From Lepidodermella squamata (Eukaryota; Gastrotricha), in contig JBLDXI010000012.1 in the NCBI GenBank assembly GCA_047495785.1, positions 124,001 through 188,000 on the forward strand: a stretch of DNA of 64,000 nt, written 5' to 3'. Both the position numbers and the translations under genes were made by a program. Shown piece by piece: positions 56,074-64,000 of this stretch. How positions within the stretch are numbered: position 1 is the first letter of the stretch; the number at the start of each line of letters is the position of its first letter. A model generated the notes under the pieces. It had not been told where the DNA came from and ran no database searches. It saw only the letters and a program-made list of their open reading frames with translations.

Positions 56074-56961
56074 TTTTAAAGAGGATATGCGGAAAAAAAC
56101 ATGAATAAAACTTTATTTTTTAAATTAATTTTAGGGCGTCAGGCGATTGGCGAGACTTTATTGATTGAAAAATTACATTACCATCGAGTTGTAATTCGAT
56201 TGAGTAGCTGGATGTAAATTCTGAGCTTAGTACTTCAAGTTGAACAAATGTAAGCAATGATGGAAGGAATAAATTGACATTCGCACTTGTAAAAAAGGAA
56301 AAAGAAGAACTTCAAAATTTAGCCTCTAAAATGACCCTCTAGGGACTTGGGTCCGTACTTTAGCTAGCGACCACTACGACCGATGACGAACAATAGCATG
56401 GAAAAATAACCAAAATGCATAAAAATTGAGAGCAGAAAAACTCCTTGATTTGCGGTCAATTAAAGCATTTAGGTACAATAAAAGCTACAAAAAAACAAGA
56501 AAATTGAAAAAATTCTGGGAGGAAATGTTCGAAAAATGTGCAACAAAAAAACATCTTCCAAATTTGGCTCTTTCCTGGGACTGGGAGTCGCCGAGAATGC
56601 AGTTTCCTTGTTTGATTCAAGGTTTCGCATCACTACGTATCAACACTTCGGGAGTCTGAAATTATTCGGAAAATTTCAAAATGGCGAAAAATCACAAAAA
56701 TTCGTCAATTTCACGAAAATCATGTGACTTGTCTCAATAAAATTGTGAAATAATTATCCATCGATTTATATATGGCTCATGGCAATAGCATGCAAGTTTC
56801 GGCTGCTGATTTAACCTAGTTTTTATTGAAATGGTCGACGGTATGGATACAATTTGGACGATTTGGAATTTTTTGTTTCCATGTCTCACTGATAGACTTT
56901 CATATTACGCGTACTTCGCGATATGAGTGGTCAGGTTACGAATTATAGTTCATCCTATACC
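56074..56961. other. Intergenic, nothing recognised
   Basis: Two overlapping plus-strand frames near 56426-56727 have no signal peptide or motif. No RNA or repeat recognised here. Confidence 0.35.
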
Positions 56962-57210
56962 TAGAGCCGATATCGATTCCAAGTATCGATTTTCCAAATC
57001 AGCGATTTTTCCGATTTCAGCCGTCTTGGAACCCAACATCGATAATTTTTCTACGTAGCTTAGGGCACCATATAGCTATAATAAAAAATCCTAGGTTCAG
57101 GATTATCACCAGTATTATCGATCAAAAATAAAAACAACGAAATCGCAAAGAATCTGAAAAATGTAGTGCCAGGGACGCTTAAATTTAGTGCTGGAACCCC
57201 ATTTTTAGTG
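56962..57210 (+). repeat. ATCGAT-rich dispersed repeat, copy C (reference copy)
   Basis: This is the longest uninterrupted copy. Its 5' part matches 21045-21215 (inverted) and 50657-50740; its 3' part ('gatcaaaaataaaaacaacg', 'tttagtgctgga') matches 51145-51215. Repeated 'agtgctgga' or 'agtggtgga' words lie at 57188-57214. No coding capacity. Confidence 0.7.
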
Positions 57211-57801
57211 GTGGAAATATTTGGTGTAAAATGTGTGGCCGAAGATATGGGTTAAATGTTGGACACCTCATTAGCATATGCGCAGTTATATTGAACCGCG
57301 CAGAAATCAAATTTTTCATAGAATCAAACGCGCTCAACTTGTACCAAATTCCACTAGGTTTCCTTTGCTCTTCCCGTCACTTCATATTAGCGCTATATTA
57401 TAGCTTTAGGTCGTGCCCAACTTTTCGACTTGAACTAAATACCTCATTCAGGAGCAGTCAACTTGATGTGATAGCGCTTCTTGAACATATTTCTCAGTTT
57501 CACCGCACTCATGTCGGCGATAATTTGATAAACAACTGTGTCATCATTTGACGTGAGGAATGTACATGACATGGCGAATTGGACATGATGATCGAAAAAA
57601 TGCGGCACGCTGTGCTATCTACTTACTGCCGAAGCGGCTTAATAGCAAAATAGACCACCACAGGTTCACACTTATCTGTCAGTAGCACAACAACAGTGAG
57701 CTATGCGCTATTCAATAAAATTTAGCCAGCAGTTTAAATCAGCAGTTCAAATGTAGACTCAACAACATTTTGGCTTTTTTTCAGGCTGCAACTCACTTCT
57801 C
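57211..57801. other. Intergenic, no supported gene
   Basis: The plus frame at 57231-57551 lacks a signal peptide. A 'tttttttcag' acceptor-like site just before the next ATG (about 57775-57784) could mark a 5' UTR intron or a trans-splice acceptor. Confidence 0.35.
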
Positions 57802-58137
57802 ATGGCTTATAGCGTCGATGTATATTTACCGATTATTTTCTTACTCATAGCTTCATCAATCCTGCAACCAACTCATTGTCTGTATGGTGAAATTTTACGC
57901 GGCCACGGCGGTTCGACGATAAAAGGCGGACCAATCCTCCTTAATATGCTGAAAAATCGCTTGCGACCTTGCAACGATTCGAGCCCGGATTTTCATCGAA
58001 TTGATGGCAAAAGCGGCTGCCTACCGCCTGCTAGCTTTCAACATCATCCTGATCTCGACCGAAGCCGCTATTCATCATTCGATAATTTGATGCTAAAAAA
58101 GCTACAGCGTGAAATGCGCCTTAAAATTCAATTGTGA
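57802..58137 (+). CDS. Small secreted protein with two cysteines
   Basis: 111 aa. Signal peptide 1 to about 26 (T-H-C). It differs from almost all other small genes here in having two cysteines in the mature part (57 and 73) 16 residues apart, which could form one disulfide. G-G-S-T-I-K-G-G-P-I-L-L (36-47) is Gly-rich, and the C terminus is a basic helix (L-M-L-K-K-L-Q-R-E-M-R-L-K-I). A pyrimidine-rich 'tttttttcag' precedes the ATG by 17 bp, suggesting a spliced leader or 5' UTR splice. I do not recognise the family. Confidence 0.75.
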   Translation: MAYSVDVYLPIIFLLIASSILQPTHCLYGEILRGHGGSTIKGGPILLNMLKNRLRPCNDSSPDFHRIDGKSGCLPPASFQHHPDLDRSRYSSFDNLMLKKLQREMRLKIQL

Positions 58138-58552
58138 CATTTTCACGCATATTCGACTATAAAAATAACAATAAATGTCCCGAAATATTCCACATTAATT
58201 TTATCTGGAAGTACGCGTGGTGACCTCATGGTATAATTGTGGTCACTATAACAAAAATAATGGGAATGTCTCTAAATTTTCGCCGCCTCGTTGAGTATTA
58301 GCATACGGTTTCCGACAGTCGCCCTCTGTTTACAGCACCGTTCGCATTAAATCTCAGACATGCCTCATTGATAAATCGATTCTCCTACGACGATGAAGCC
58401 GGAGTTGCATGGAGCGGAACTGTAACCCTTTGTAATAGTATTAATTTCCGCACTTGAGCTATTAATTATTTACGGGTTTTCTCCTCCGCAACAAGCCTTA
58501 TATCTTGCGCGCCAGCTCTTGAGAGTAAGGACTGTGATTTTAGGTGAAAAAT
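58138..58552. other. Intergenic, nothing recognised
   Basis: Contains a TATA-like 'cttatatc' near 58498 that probably serves the gene at 58553. Confidence 0.35.
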
Positions 58553-58903
58553 ATGTCGTACCTGCTTACCAGCAATTTTGCGATTTTATTCGCTATACTC
58601 AGCCTTACATTCCACGAAAATTCCGCGACCTCAAACCGAGATCTGGAACGTTCCATCGGCAACCCGCTGCACTGGCAAACGTCGGATACGGCGATTTCAA
58701 CAGCTACTAATGCCGATGTTTTGCAGAATTATTTTAAAATTTTGATGCGGCTCGATGAAAATGTCAAGCAAAAAGCTACTAAGAAGGGCAAGGAGCTGTT
58801 AAACAACGCTATGATGGCTGTAGTCGCCGAGATGCGGAAAAACGCTCGTCGAGCTACGCAAAGCCGCTCCCGAGCCGAAATACCCATACATCCAATTATA
58901 TAA
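58553..58903 (+). CDS. Small secreted protein, HWQ family, long form (HWQT subgroup)
   Basis: 116 aa. Signal peptide 1 to about 25. G-N-P-L-H-W-Q-T-S-D-T-A (36-47) opens the domain, then D-V-L-Q-N-Y-F-K-I-L-M-R-L-D (55-68) and L-N-N-A-M-M-A-V-V-A-E-M-R-K-N-A-R-R-A (83-101). HWQT followed by T-A three residues later is shared with 59915-60292 and 61400-61786. These three form a plus-strand subgroup with two helices per protein. AATAAA at about 58938; the 3' end converges on 58956-59330. Confidence 0.85.
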   Translation: MSYLLTSNFAILFAILSLTFHENSATSNRDLERSIGNPLHWQTSDTAISTATNADVLQNYFKILMRLDENVKQKATKKGKELLNNAMMAVVAEMRKNARRATQSRSRAEIPIHPII

Positions 58904-58955
58904 TTTATTTACTTCTACAATGAATTTCATTTATTTACAATAAAATTCTGAAATT

Positions 58956-59330
58956 CTAATAAGGTTTGTCTGAGTTGAAAACTACAGCTTTCGGGCCTTT
59001 GCTGCTGCGTACTGATACGTAGATTTTTCGCGGCTTTCGCAGTCTGTGGTCGCGTAGAAGTTCCTGGGTCTCAGCCAGGGCATCGTCATAGTTTTTCTGC
59101 TTCGATAGAATCACAGCTTTTCTCGCATTGTTCCGCATCTTCAGCGGCCCTTTTTCCGCCTGAGGTAGATCCGAATTCGGTCGAGCGAGAGAATTTGGGT
59201 CCCATGCCGTCCTGATAAAGTTCAACTTGACGACCTCGCGAGAAGTCGAAGGACCTTCAAAATCATTTCGATGAGCCCAGCTCAGATGAAAAGTCAGAAA
59301 AGCTAGCGAAATTACGAAAAAATTCGACAT
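58956..59330 (-). CDS. Small secreted basic protein
   Basis: 124 aa. Signal peptide 1-19 (L-S-W-A). L-N-F-I-R-T-A-W-D-P-N-S-L (36-48), then a basic middle (K-M-R-N-N-A-R-K-A-V-I-L-S-K) and a helix D-D-A-L-A-E-T-Q-E-L-L-R-D-H-R-L-R-K-P-R-K (81-101). It ends I-Y-V-S-V-R-S-S-K-G-P-K-A-V-V-F-N (102-118), with a strand-G-x-x-x-V-V pattern only weakly like the GRP end. It sits between two HWQT genes on the opposite strand. Confidence 0.74.
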   Translation of the reverse strand: MSNFFVISLAFLTFHLSWAHRNDFEGPSTSREVVKLNFIRTAWDPNSLARPNSDLPQAEKGPLKMRNNARKAVILSKQKNYDDALAETQELLRDHRLRKPRKIYVSVRSSKGPKAVVFNSDKPY

Positions 59331-59914
59331 TTTTTATTACACCAGCAAAATGTCGCAAATGACCCGAAATCGCATGAATAAGCCTCATTTTGAAATTGAC
59401 CTCGCGTTAGCAACGGAAAACTTGAAAATAAATTGTTTATTAAATTTTATTATCCATACCCCCAGCTCAATTTAATGAGAATTAAAAAGCGTGGGATATT
59501 TTTCAATTTGCAGCACCGACTTTTCGAATTTTATGTTTCAAGTGTTTTGTTCCGAATATTATTCAAGGTAAACGCCCTAATACGCATTAGAAATTGTGTT
59601 GTTTATCAACAATAAAGATGACCCTCTCTTGAATTTTTTGAACAACATTGGTCGTTTTTATATCAATTTATTCGATTTGTTAAACGCTGAATGAAACGTG
59701 GGCTATATGAAATAATGAGTTTTTCACCTCCGTAATTCACAGAAAACGCTACCTTATGTGTTTTTTATTTGTTTCTATCGGCCCACAATGCGGATTATGA
59801 AGATCACTGGCGCGTATTAATAAGTCCCAATTCACGTGAAGTGCGACATTGATTGCGGAAACGAGAGTCAAGCCAACGTTTTTAATTTATATAGCTCCAC
59901 ATTAAAAAAACGAT
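59331..59914. other. Intergenic, nothing recognised
   Basis: The plus frame 59433-59615 followed by AATAAAG lacks a signal peptide and is not called. TATA-like 'tttatata' at about 59887 is 28 bp upstream of the next ATG. Confidence 0.35.
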
Positions 59915-60292
59915 ATGGATAACTTAACCATCTTATTATTCGTAGCAATCAGCCTTTTCGTCGAAGCTTCACATCAGGCTAACATTCGAGGCCAGCCTGT
60001 TAAAGAAAAGCAAAAGATCGAAACAAGATCTGGTCCGGTTCGATTTCACTGGCAAACCGAGTCGACCGCAGCGGAAAACGAGCACTATTCGCGGTTTTTA
60101 GAGGCTTATAACCGGCTCCTTGGCAGGCTCAAGGTCAGCACGAAGGTCAGCGCGGATGGCAAGCCGACTGGGTTCGACGAAAATCTGCCATTGGCTATCA
60201 GCGCCCTGGTTGAGGAATTCAAGCGCGGGTCAATGTTGAAGACAAGGCTCGCCAAGCAAAAACAATTAGGCGATTTGAATAAACAGAATTGA
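59915..60292 (+). CDS. Small secreted protein, HWQ family, long form (HWQT subgroup)
   Basis: 125 aa. Signal peptide 1-21. S-G-P-V-R-F-H-W-Q-T-E-S-T-A-A (39-53). Helix 1 is Y-S-R-F-L-E-A-Y-N-R-L-L-G-R-L (58-72); helix 2 is L-P-L-A-I-S-A-L-V-E-E-F-K-R-G-S-M-L-K (95-113). G-S-M-L-K-T-R-L matches the A-A-M-L-K-A-Q-L end of 61400-61786. A TATA-like box lies 28 bp upstream. No cysteine in the mature protein. Confidence 0.86.
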   Translation: MDNLTILLFVAISLFVEASHQANIRGQPVKEKQKIETRSGPVRFHWQTESTAAENEHYSRFLEAYNRLLGRLKVSTKVSADGKPTGFDENLPLAISALVEEFKRGSMLKTRLAKQKQLGDLNKQN

Positions 60293-60376
60293 AATTCCGA
60301 TTATTTTATATAATAACTCATTTATTACATTTGAAATTATGCCGACTAGCACGGTGAAATAAATTATATTTTTTTA

Positions 60377-60607
60377 TCACGGAAAGCGCTGGATAGGTCT
60401 GTTTCTATTGAAATTTGATCCTAGATTGCTCCAAACCATGCCTTTAATTCGCTTCCAAGTCGACGGGCGGACGGTTGCAGCAGCCATTTTTGAAGAGAGC
60501 GGCCTGTGAATTCTATTTGCCCGGCCACTGCTTGCCGTCTCGGCTTGAAGCGTCGAGAAGGCCAAAATCATTAAAGTCGCTGTAAATAGAAGCGCTAAAC
60601 AATTCAT
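60377..60607 (-). CDS. Very small secreted basic protein
   Basis: 76 aa. Signal peptide 1-22. Mature part of 54 residues with net positive charge: S-K-M-A-A-A-T-V-R-P-S-T-W-K-R-I-K-G-M-V-W-S-N-L-G, Lys-Arg at 52-53. The segment after it (I-K-G-M-V-W-S-N-L-G-S-N-F) has two tryptophan-containing turns and looks membrane-active, though this is only composition. It ends N-R-P-I-Q-R-F-P. No recognised family. Confidence 0.68.
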   Translation of the reverse strand: MNCLALLFTATLMILAFSTLQAETASSGRANRIHRPLSSKMAAATVRPSTWKRIKGMVWSNLGSNFNRNRPIQRFP

Positions 60608-61399
60608 CCCGCTATATTGCGTAAAATAAATGATAAGTAACTAAAGACAGGGCATCGTAAAATAAGACCAAGTAAGGGTGCTGCGTGGCGATGCTAAGCT
60701 GTGGTTTCCTATTAGATACGGCTATGCGTCCTAAAAATGAAATCAATTATTCATATGAAAATCGGCTCAAGAGTGCAGCTATCTGTTAATGATGCGCTAT
60801 TACGTAGGTCAGCCCACCTTATAGTCAAATCACACGTGACTGAGAGTGGCTTGTTAACGTCACAACAGCAGACTATTCCGACAACTCGTCTAGTAAACAA
60901 TTGATAATAGGGATTTAATTTTTAATATTAAAATTGGAACAGCAATTTTTTTTCAAGAAATCGAAATAAATCATGAACGGAATTCTTCAGCCATAATAAA
61001 ATGGCCTATATATTTCGTCTTCGCACCCTTGGTTATAGTCATCATAAGTACGAATAAATATTATTTTCCTCATTGATTACGGTCAATTTTTCATCATTAG
61101 AGATTTATTACTTTTTAGCGTGGCCATTGAGTGGACACGCAGCTATTATTAGTGCGAACTTTTGATGCTGGGAATTTTTATTTCCTATATGCCCACGCTT
61201 GCGTGCGGGCATTTGATTTACTGAAGTGCGCAATAGTTATACGAAAAAGCGGGAACGGAAGTTGCTACTCAAATTTACGGGGTTTTTCGTGTAAACCCGG
61301 AATTTCCAGGCTACAATATCCTTATAACGAGGCCTGATTTTTCTCACTTATTCGTTAGTTCGTATAATTCTGGTCAGGTCAATTTTTTGCTCGAATATT
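60608..61399. other. Intergenic, no supported gene
   Basis: The frame at 61131-61337 lacks a signal peptide. No repeat recognised; no TATA box obvious for the gene at 61400. Confidence 0.35.
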
Positions 61400-61786
61400 A
61401 TGTTGCGATTAATTATCGAAATACTCTCAGTTTTTGCGGTTGTAAATTTCGAATTTTCCGCTTCATGGCCAGTCGACGTAATGGATAGGTCAGCTCGTTC
61501 TGCCGAGGTGGATATGACAGGCAGGCGATTTCACTGGCAAACAGAAATGACAGCGAAGCAGACAGAGATCCAAACTAAACTTCTCGAAGGCCTTTACCAT
61601 CAAATTCTCGAAGAATTGACTGCGATTGAAAGTAGCGGTCGCGTTGATGGCACTGAAGCCACTGATCCAGCTATGCTACAACAGGCGGCTATGGCGATCG
61701 CCAAGGAGTACTGGCTCGCTGCCATGTTGAAAGCTCAGCTTATTCATCATCACAGCGACGATGACAAGGCGCATGATCCTCAATAG
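61400..61786 (+). CDS. Small secreted protein, HWQ family, long form (HWQT subgroup)
   Basis: 128 aa. Signal peptide 1-21. R-S-A-R-S-A-E-V-D-M-T-G-R-R-F-H-W-Q-T (30-48) joins an S-A-E element directly to the HWQ box, linking this family with the SAE/DG group. T-E-M-T-A (48-52) is followed by helix 1 (L-L-E-G-L-Y-H-Q-I-L-E-E-L) and helix 2 (M-A-I-A-K-E-Y-W-L-A-A-M-L-K-A-Q-L). It ends in a His/Asp-rich tail. The A-A-M-A-I-A-K-E-Y-W echoes A-A-A-D-L-A-Y-R-F-W of 20084-20530. Confidence 0.87.
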   Translation: MLRLIIEILSVFAVVNFEFSASWPVDVMDRSARSAEVDMTGRRFHWQTEMTAKQTEIQTKLLEGLYHQILEELTAIESSGRVDGTEATDPAMLQQAAMAIAKEYWLAAMLKAQLIHHHSDDDKAHDPQ

Positions 61787-62119
61787 ACATCATGTATAAT
61801 ACCACTGAGAGATTGCGAGTATAAATTAAAACCTTAATTTTATTAGCGAGGTTGGCTTTTACCGAAACCTTCGTTACGACAGAACACAGCAATATATTTT
61901 TTTTATGAATTTTATGACCGATAACCACGGAAAAAGATATTTTGATGCCACTCTCAAGATCAATCCCAGTTGAACGTAGGAATCCATCCCATATTCAAGT
62001 TCAAATGGTGTCGAAATTCGAAAGAAACTACCTAAATCTATCAAAAATGGCTATTTTGCCCTGGTGGGAAACTTGATGACCAGAAAAATGGTATTTTGAG
62101 GATAGACGATAAGATGGGC
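61787..62119. other. Intergenic, nothing recognised
   Basis: 3' flank of the HWQT gene; no frame of note. Confidence 0.35.
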
Positions 62120-62285
62120 AGAACAGCTAATACCAAAAACAGCAAATGCGACAAAACAGCAAGTGGCATAACAGCAGAAACCCGCTGAATCTTCTTCATA
62201 GTAAGTTTTCGCTGTTTTGTCGCGAAATAAAAATTTGCTGTTATGTCGCATTCGCTGTTCTGAGAAGTTGCTGTTATGTCGCCGT
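62120..62285. mobile_element. Palindromic 'cagcgaa' foldback element, copy 2
   Basis: Words 'acaaaacagc', 'cataacagc' on the left half (62127-62176) face 'gctgttttgtcg', 'gctgttatgtcg' on the right half (62212-62283). The pattern matches 2810-3010 but the words have partly drifted to 'acagcaa'. About 165 bp, non-coding. The frames that cross it are artefacts of the palindrome. Confidence 0.6.
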
Positions 62286-62699
62286 TCAACTTTTTCATAC
62301 CACACATTTTATTCAAAGAAAATTCCCGTTCAATTTACTATCGATAGGTCAAACCCTGGTCGTTCCATGGTATTCCATCCAAGTAAAATAGATCTGGACA
62401 CGAATTAGGGTAACTTGGCCATATGACTATTTTTTCACTCGAAGAGGAACTATTTTTGGCAATAACAAGGATGATGATTCATCAGCCAGATTTTATTGAG
62501 CATTTTACACATGAAAACTGCCAAGATTCCATATAAAATTCAGGTGACTTAAGCTCTCTTTATTTCCAAGTCAAAGGTGTCGCTTGAATGCTGCCATTGA
62601 GAGGAATGATCTGTGGGTGAAAACTCCGTAGCCCTAAGATCCCAGAAACACGAGATATTGACAGCCAAAATCTCGAGGCATAAAGTCGATCAGCTGGTA
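62286..62699. other. Intergenic, nothing recognised
   Basis: No gene or repeat seen. Confidence 0.35.
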
Positions 62700-63360
62700 T
62701 TGCCGATTTAGCGTAAACATACCCTCATCTCAGGAAGACGAACAATTTGAACGGAACAACACGTGGCTGCACGAAGATGGCACCGTGTCGCAAGTAACGA
62801 CGCGATTTACCGAATGTGAAAATGAAGCGCCGTTTATGTACAGGCGCCTGGCCGACGCTGCGGCAAATGGGCTGCGCATCACCATGCCGCTGCTGGCAGT
62901 GCCCTCCTGCTCCTTAAACCGGCATCCGTTTTACCCGATAGAATGCCAGACGAAGGGGCACTTCACACCCTGAATTACCGTACGGGCGAATCATCTTCAT
63001 GGAGCCGATCATGCGCCTAGCGCTGCATCGTAGCAGGCTGGAACAGGTGCTTGGCACGATGGACATCCCGCGACTTGAGTACTGTTCCTTAACATGGAAT
63101 GCGCGCATTACCCTGCCAGCACGATTCAACCTGAGGCAGATTCCGCCATTTTCCTGTTCGCTGAGTTGGAAGAGGTGGCGTTGATAAGTAACGATTGGCG
63201 GTGCGAGCATTTTGTTAGTGGAGGTACTCGGTAGGTTCCACGCAACCGAATGGCCGACTGCCAAATTTTTCTTGATGACCGAATGAACATGAGACAGATG
63301 AACGCGACTGGATATCTGGTCACTCCCAGCATACCGTACAACTTTCCCGACCAGCCATTA
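62700..63360 (+). pseudogene. Possible decayed Cys-loop receptor fragment (weak)
   Basis: Unlike its surroundings this stretch is GC-richer and codon-like. One frame (about 62738-62973) reads W-L-H-E-D-G-T-V-S and later P-S-C-S-L-N-R-H-P-F-Y-P-I-E-C-Q, resembling the D-G-x-V and Cys-loop region of anion-type receptors but with the wrong loop length and a stop soon after. Another frame (62999-63184) follows with R-L-E-Y-C-S-L-T-W-N. No complete gene can be joined. It could equally be an unrelated relic. Confidence 0.2.
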
Positions 63361-63790
63361 TAAGTCGGCTTATGAACTTTTTTAAATTCTAATTCTACTT
63401 TTAGAGCATAATAGATTCATCTACTAAGCCGTGTTGTATTTAAATATCGTTAGCGTCGTTGAATCTTGTTTACGTCAGCTTCAAATTGAAAGAGCGGCTT
63501 ATTACGTGTGAATGATGAAACAAATGACCTTTCACCTTGAAACTGTCGTAAAAAAGCCTATAAATCCGAGGTATTCAACGACGCTAAAGTTATCACCTTT
63601 TTGTCATTGTCATTGAAACGATTCAAGGGGAAAGGTGTAAAAACGCGTCCAGTCTTTACACCAGTGCAAAGATGACCAGTGTTTACGTCCTCATGCTGGC
63701 GACTGGCCAATTAAGTTGCCAGTTAGGCATGGAATGTGCCCAGTCGGGAGTGTCCAGGCCTATTCTGGGTTTTTAGACCTGGAAGAGGCC
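63361..63790. other. Intergenic, nothing recognised
   Basis: No gene supported near the right edge. Confidence 0.35.
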
Positions 63791-63914
63791 CAAAAGAAGC
63801 CTGAGTTTTCAGTACATTTTTCGTGGATTTTTGCTGGGCCTGGAAGTGGCCTCAAAATGGCCTGAGATTCTAACGCATTTTTTGAGAGTTTTTCGCCAGG
63901 TCCGATCTGGGCCT
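63791..63914. repeat. Two degenerate 62 bp tandem units
   Basis: 63791-63852 and 63853-63914 align along their length: both start 'caaaa', carry 'gcctgag', a T-rich centre with 'catttttt.g.g..ttttt', and end 'tgg.cct'. A partial third unit may precede them ('aggcctattctgggttttta'). Confidence 0.5.
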
Positions 63915-64000
63915 AAAAATATAACGCAACTGCAACTAACTGCAAGCCTAATATGGACTCACTGCAATGCGCGGATCGCGGATTTTCACTGTAGTAGCTC

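Noticed and set aside
59433-59615. 60-codon plus frame followed by AATAAAG
   Set aside because: Hydrophobic residues are scattered and aromatic, without a signal peptide layout; no TATA box.
62041-62408. Overlapping frames on both strands around 62.2 kb
   Set aside because: They cross the palindromic 'cagcgaa' element, whose symmetry keeps several frames open by chance.
62914-63341. Minus-strand frames near the right edge
   Set aside because: Antisense to the GC-rich island; no motif and no signal peptide.

Overview
The window looks like nuclear DNA from a compact animal genome. Introns are tiny (49-59 bp in the channel genes and the von Willebrand-like gene), donors are GT, and acceptors end in a mixture of CAG, AAG and TAG. 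TATA boxes lie 30-100 bp upstream of many start codons and AATAAA signals lie just past many stops. A degenerate interstitial TTAGGG tract at 54.5 kb argues against nematodes and insects. The whole picture resembles an appendicularian tunicate (Oikopleura-like), but that is an inference from architecture and not from a sequence match.

Layout. 0.7-7.0 kb: three tandem plus-strand genes for Cys-loop ligand-gated ion channel subunits; the first two are recent duplicates including their upstream DNA. 7.1-43.0 kb: a dense array of 45 small genes, 44 of them on the minus strand, nearly all single-exon and coding for 54-156 aa secreted proteins whose mature parts have almost no cysteine. The array is interrupted only by a GC-rich plus-strand gene with two DUF1566 (Lcl C-terminal type) domains at 13-14 kb, by one tiny plus-strand gene at 39.1 kb, and by a 3.4 kb repeat-rich gap at 32.3-35.7 kb. 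43.3-52.2 kb: ordinary intron-containing genes, namely DJ-1/PARK7, a secreted divergent von Willebrand A protein, and a NEK-like kinase that appears to continue in frame into ankyrin repeats. 52.3-61.8 kb: 11 more small secreted genes on both strands. Two others, at 44.5 kb (minus) and 45.7 kb (plus), sit among the ordinary genes, giving 58 in all. 61.8-64 kb: repeats and no convincing gene.

The small secreted proteins fall into families that share short motifs embedded in otherwise unalignable sequence: (i) a C-terminal W/F-I-x-G-R-P-x-x-V motif (about 14 genes); (ii) an [FY]-H-W-Q motif followed in long members by an amphipathic Ala-rich helix (11 genes plus a relative); (iii) an S-A-E acidic stretch followed by a hairpin-like L-I-D-G-x-Y-x-L-P motif; (iv) a P-N-Y-N motif, often with D-W-L-S-P and a Lys-Arg-Gly site; (v) an N-D-L-x-x-V-D-R-x-E-L-W motif. 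Many have dibasic sites as in prohormones. One (29.9-30.4 kb) is a textbook neuropeptide precursor with seven R-V-G-R amidation repeats. I do not recognise these families. The best working idea is a large local radiation of secreted, processed signalling or matrix peptides, and it is the most interesting feature here.

Mobile DNA: a roughly 1.2 kb terminal-inverted-repeat element with a second inverted-repeat element nested inside it (32.8-34.0 kb), a 946 bp pogo-like CAGT-ended element with TA target sites (47.5-48.4 kb), two copies of a palindromic 'cagcgaa' element (2.8 and 62.1 kb), three copies of an ATCGAT-rich dispersed repeat (21.1, 50.7 and 57.0 kb), and a 31 bp palindrome with an 8 bp target duplication (37.0 kb).
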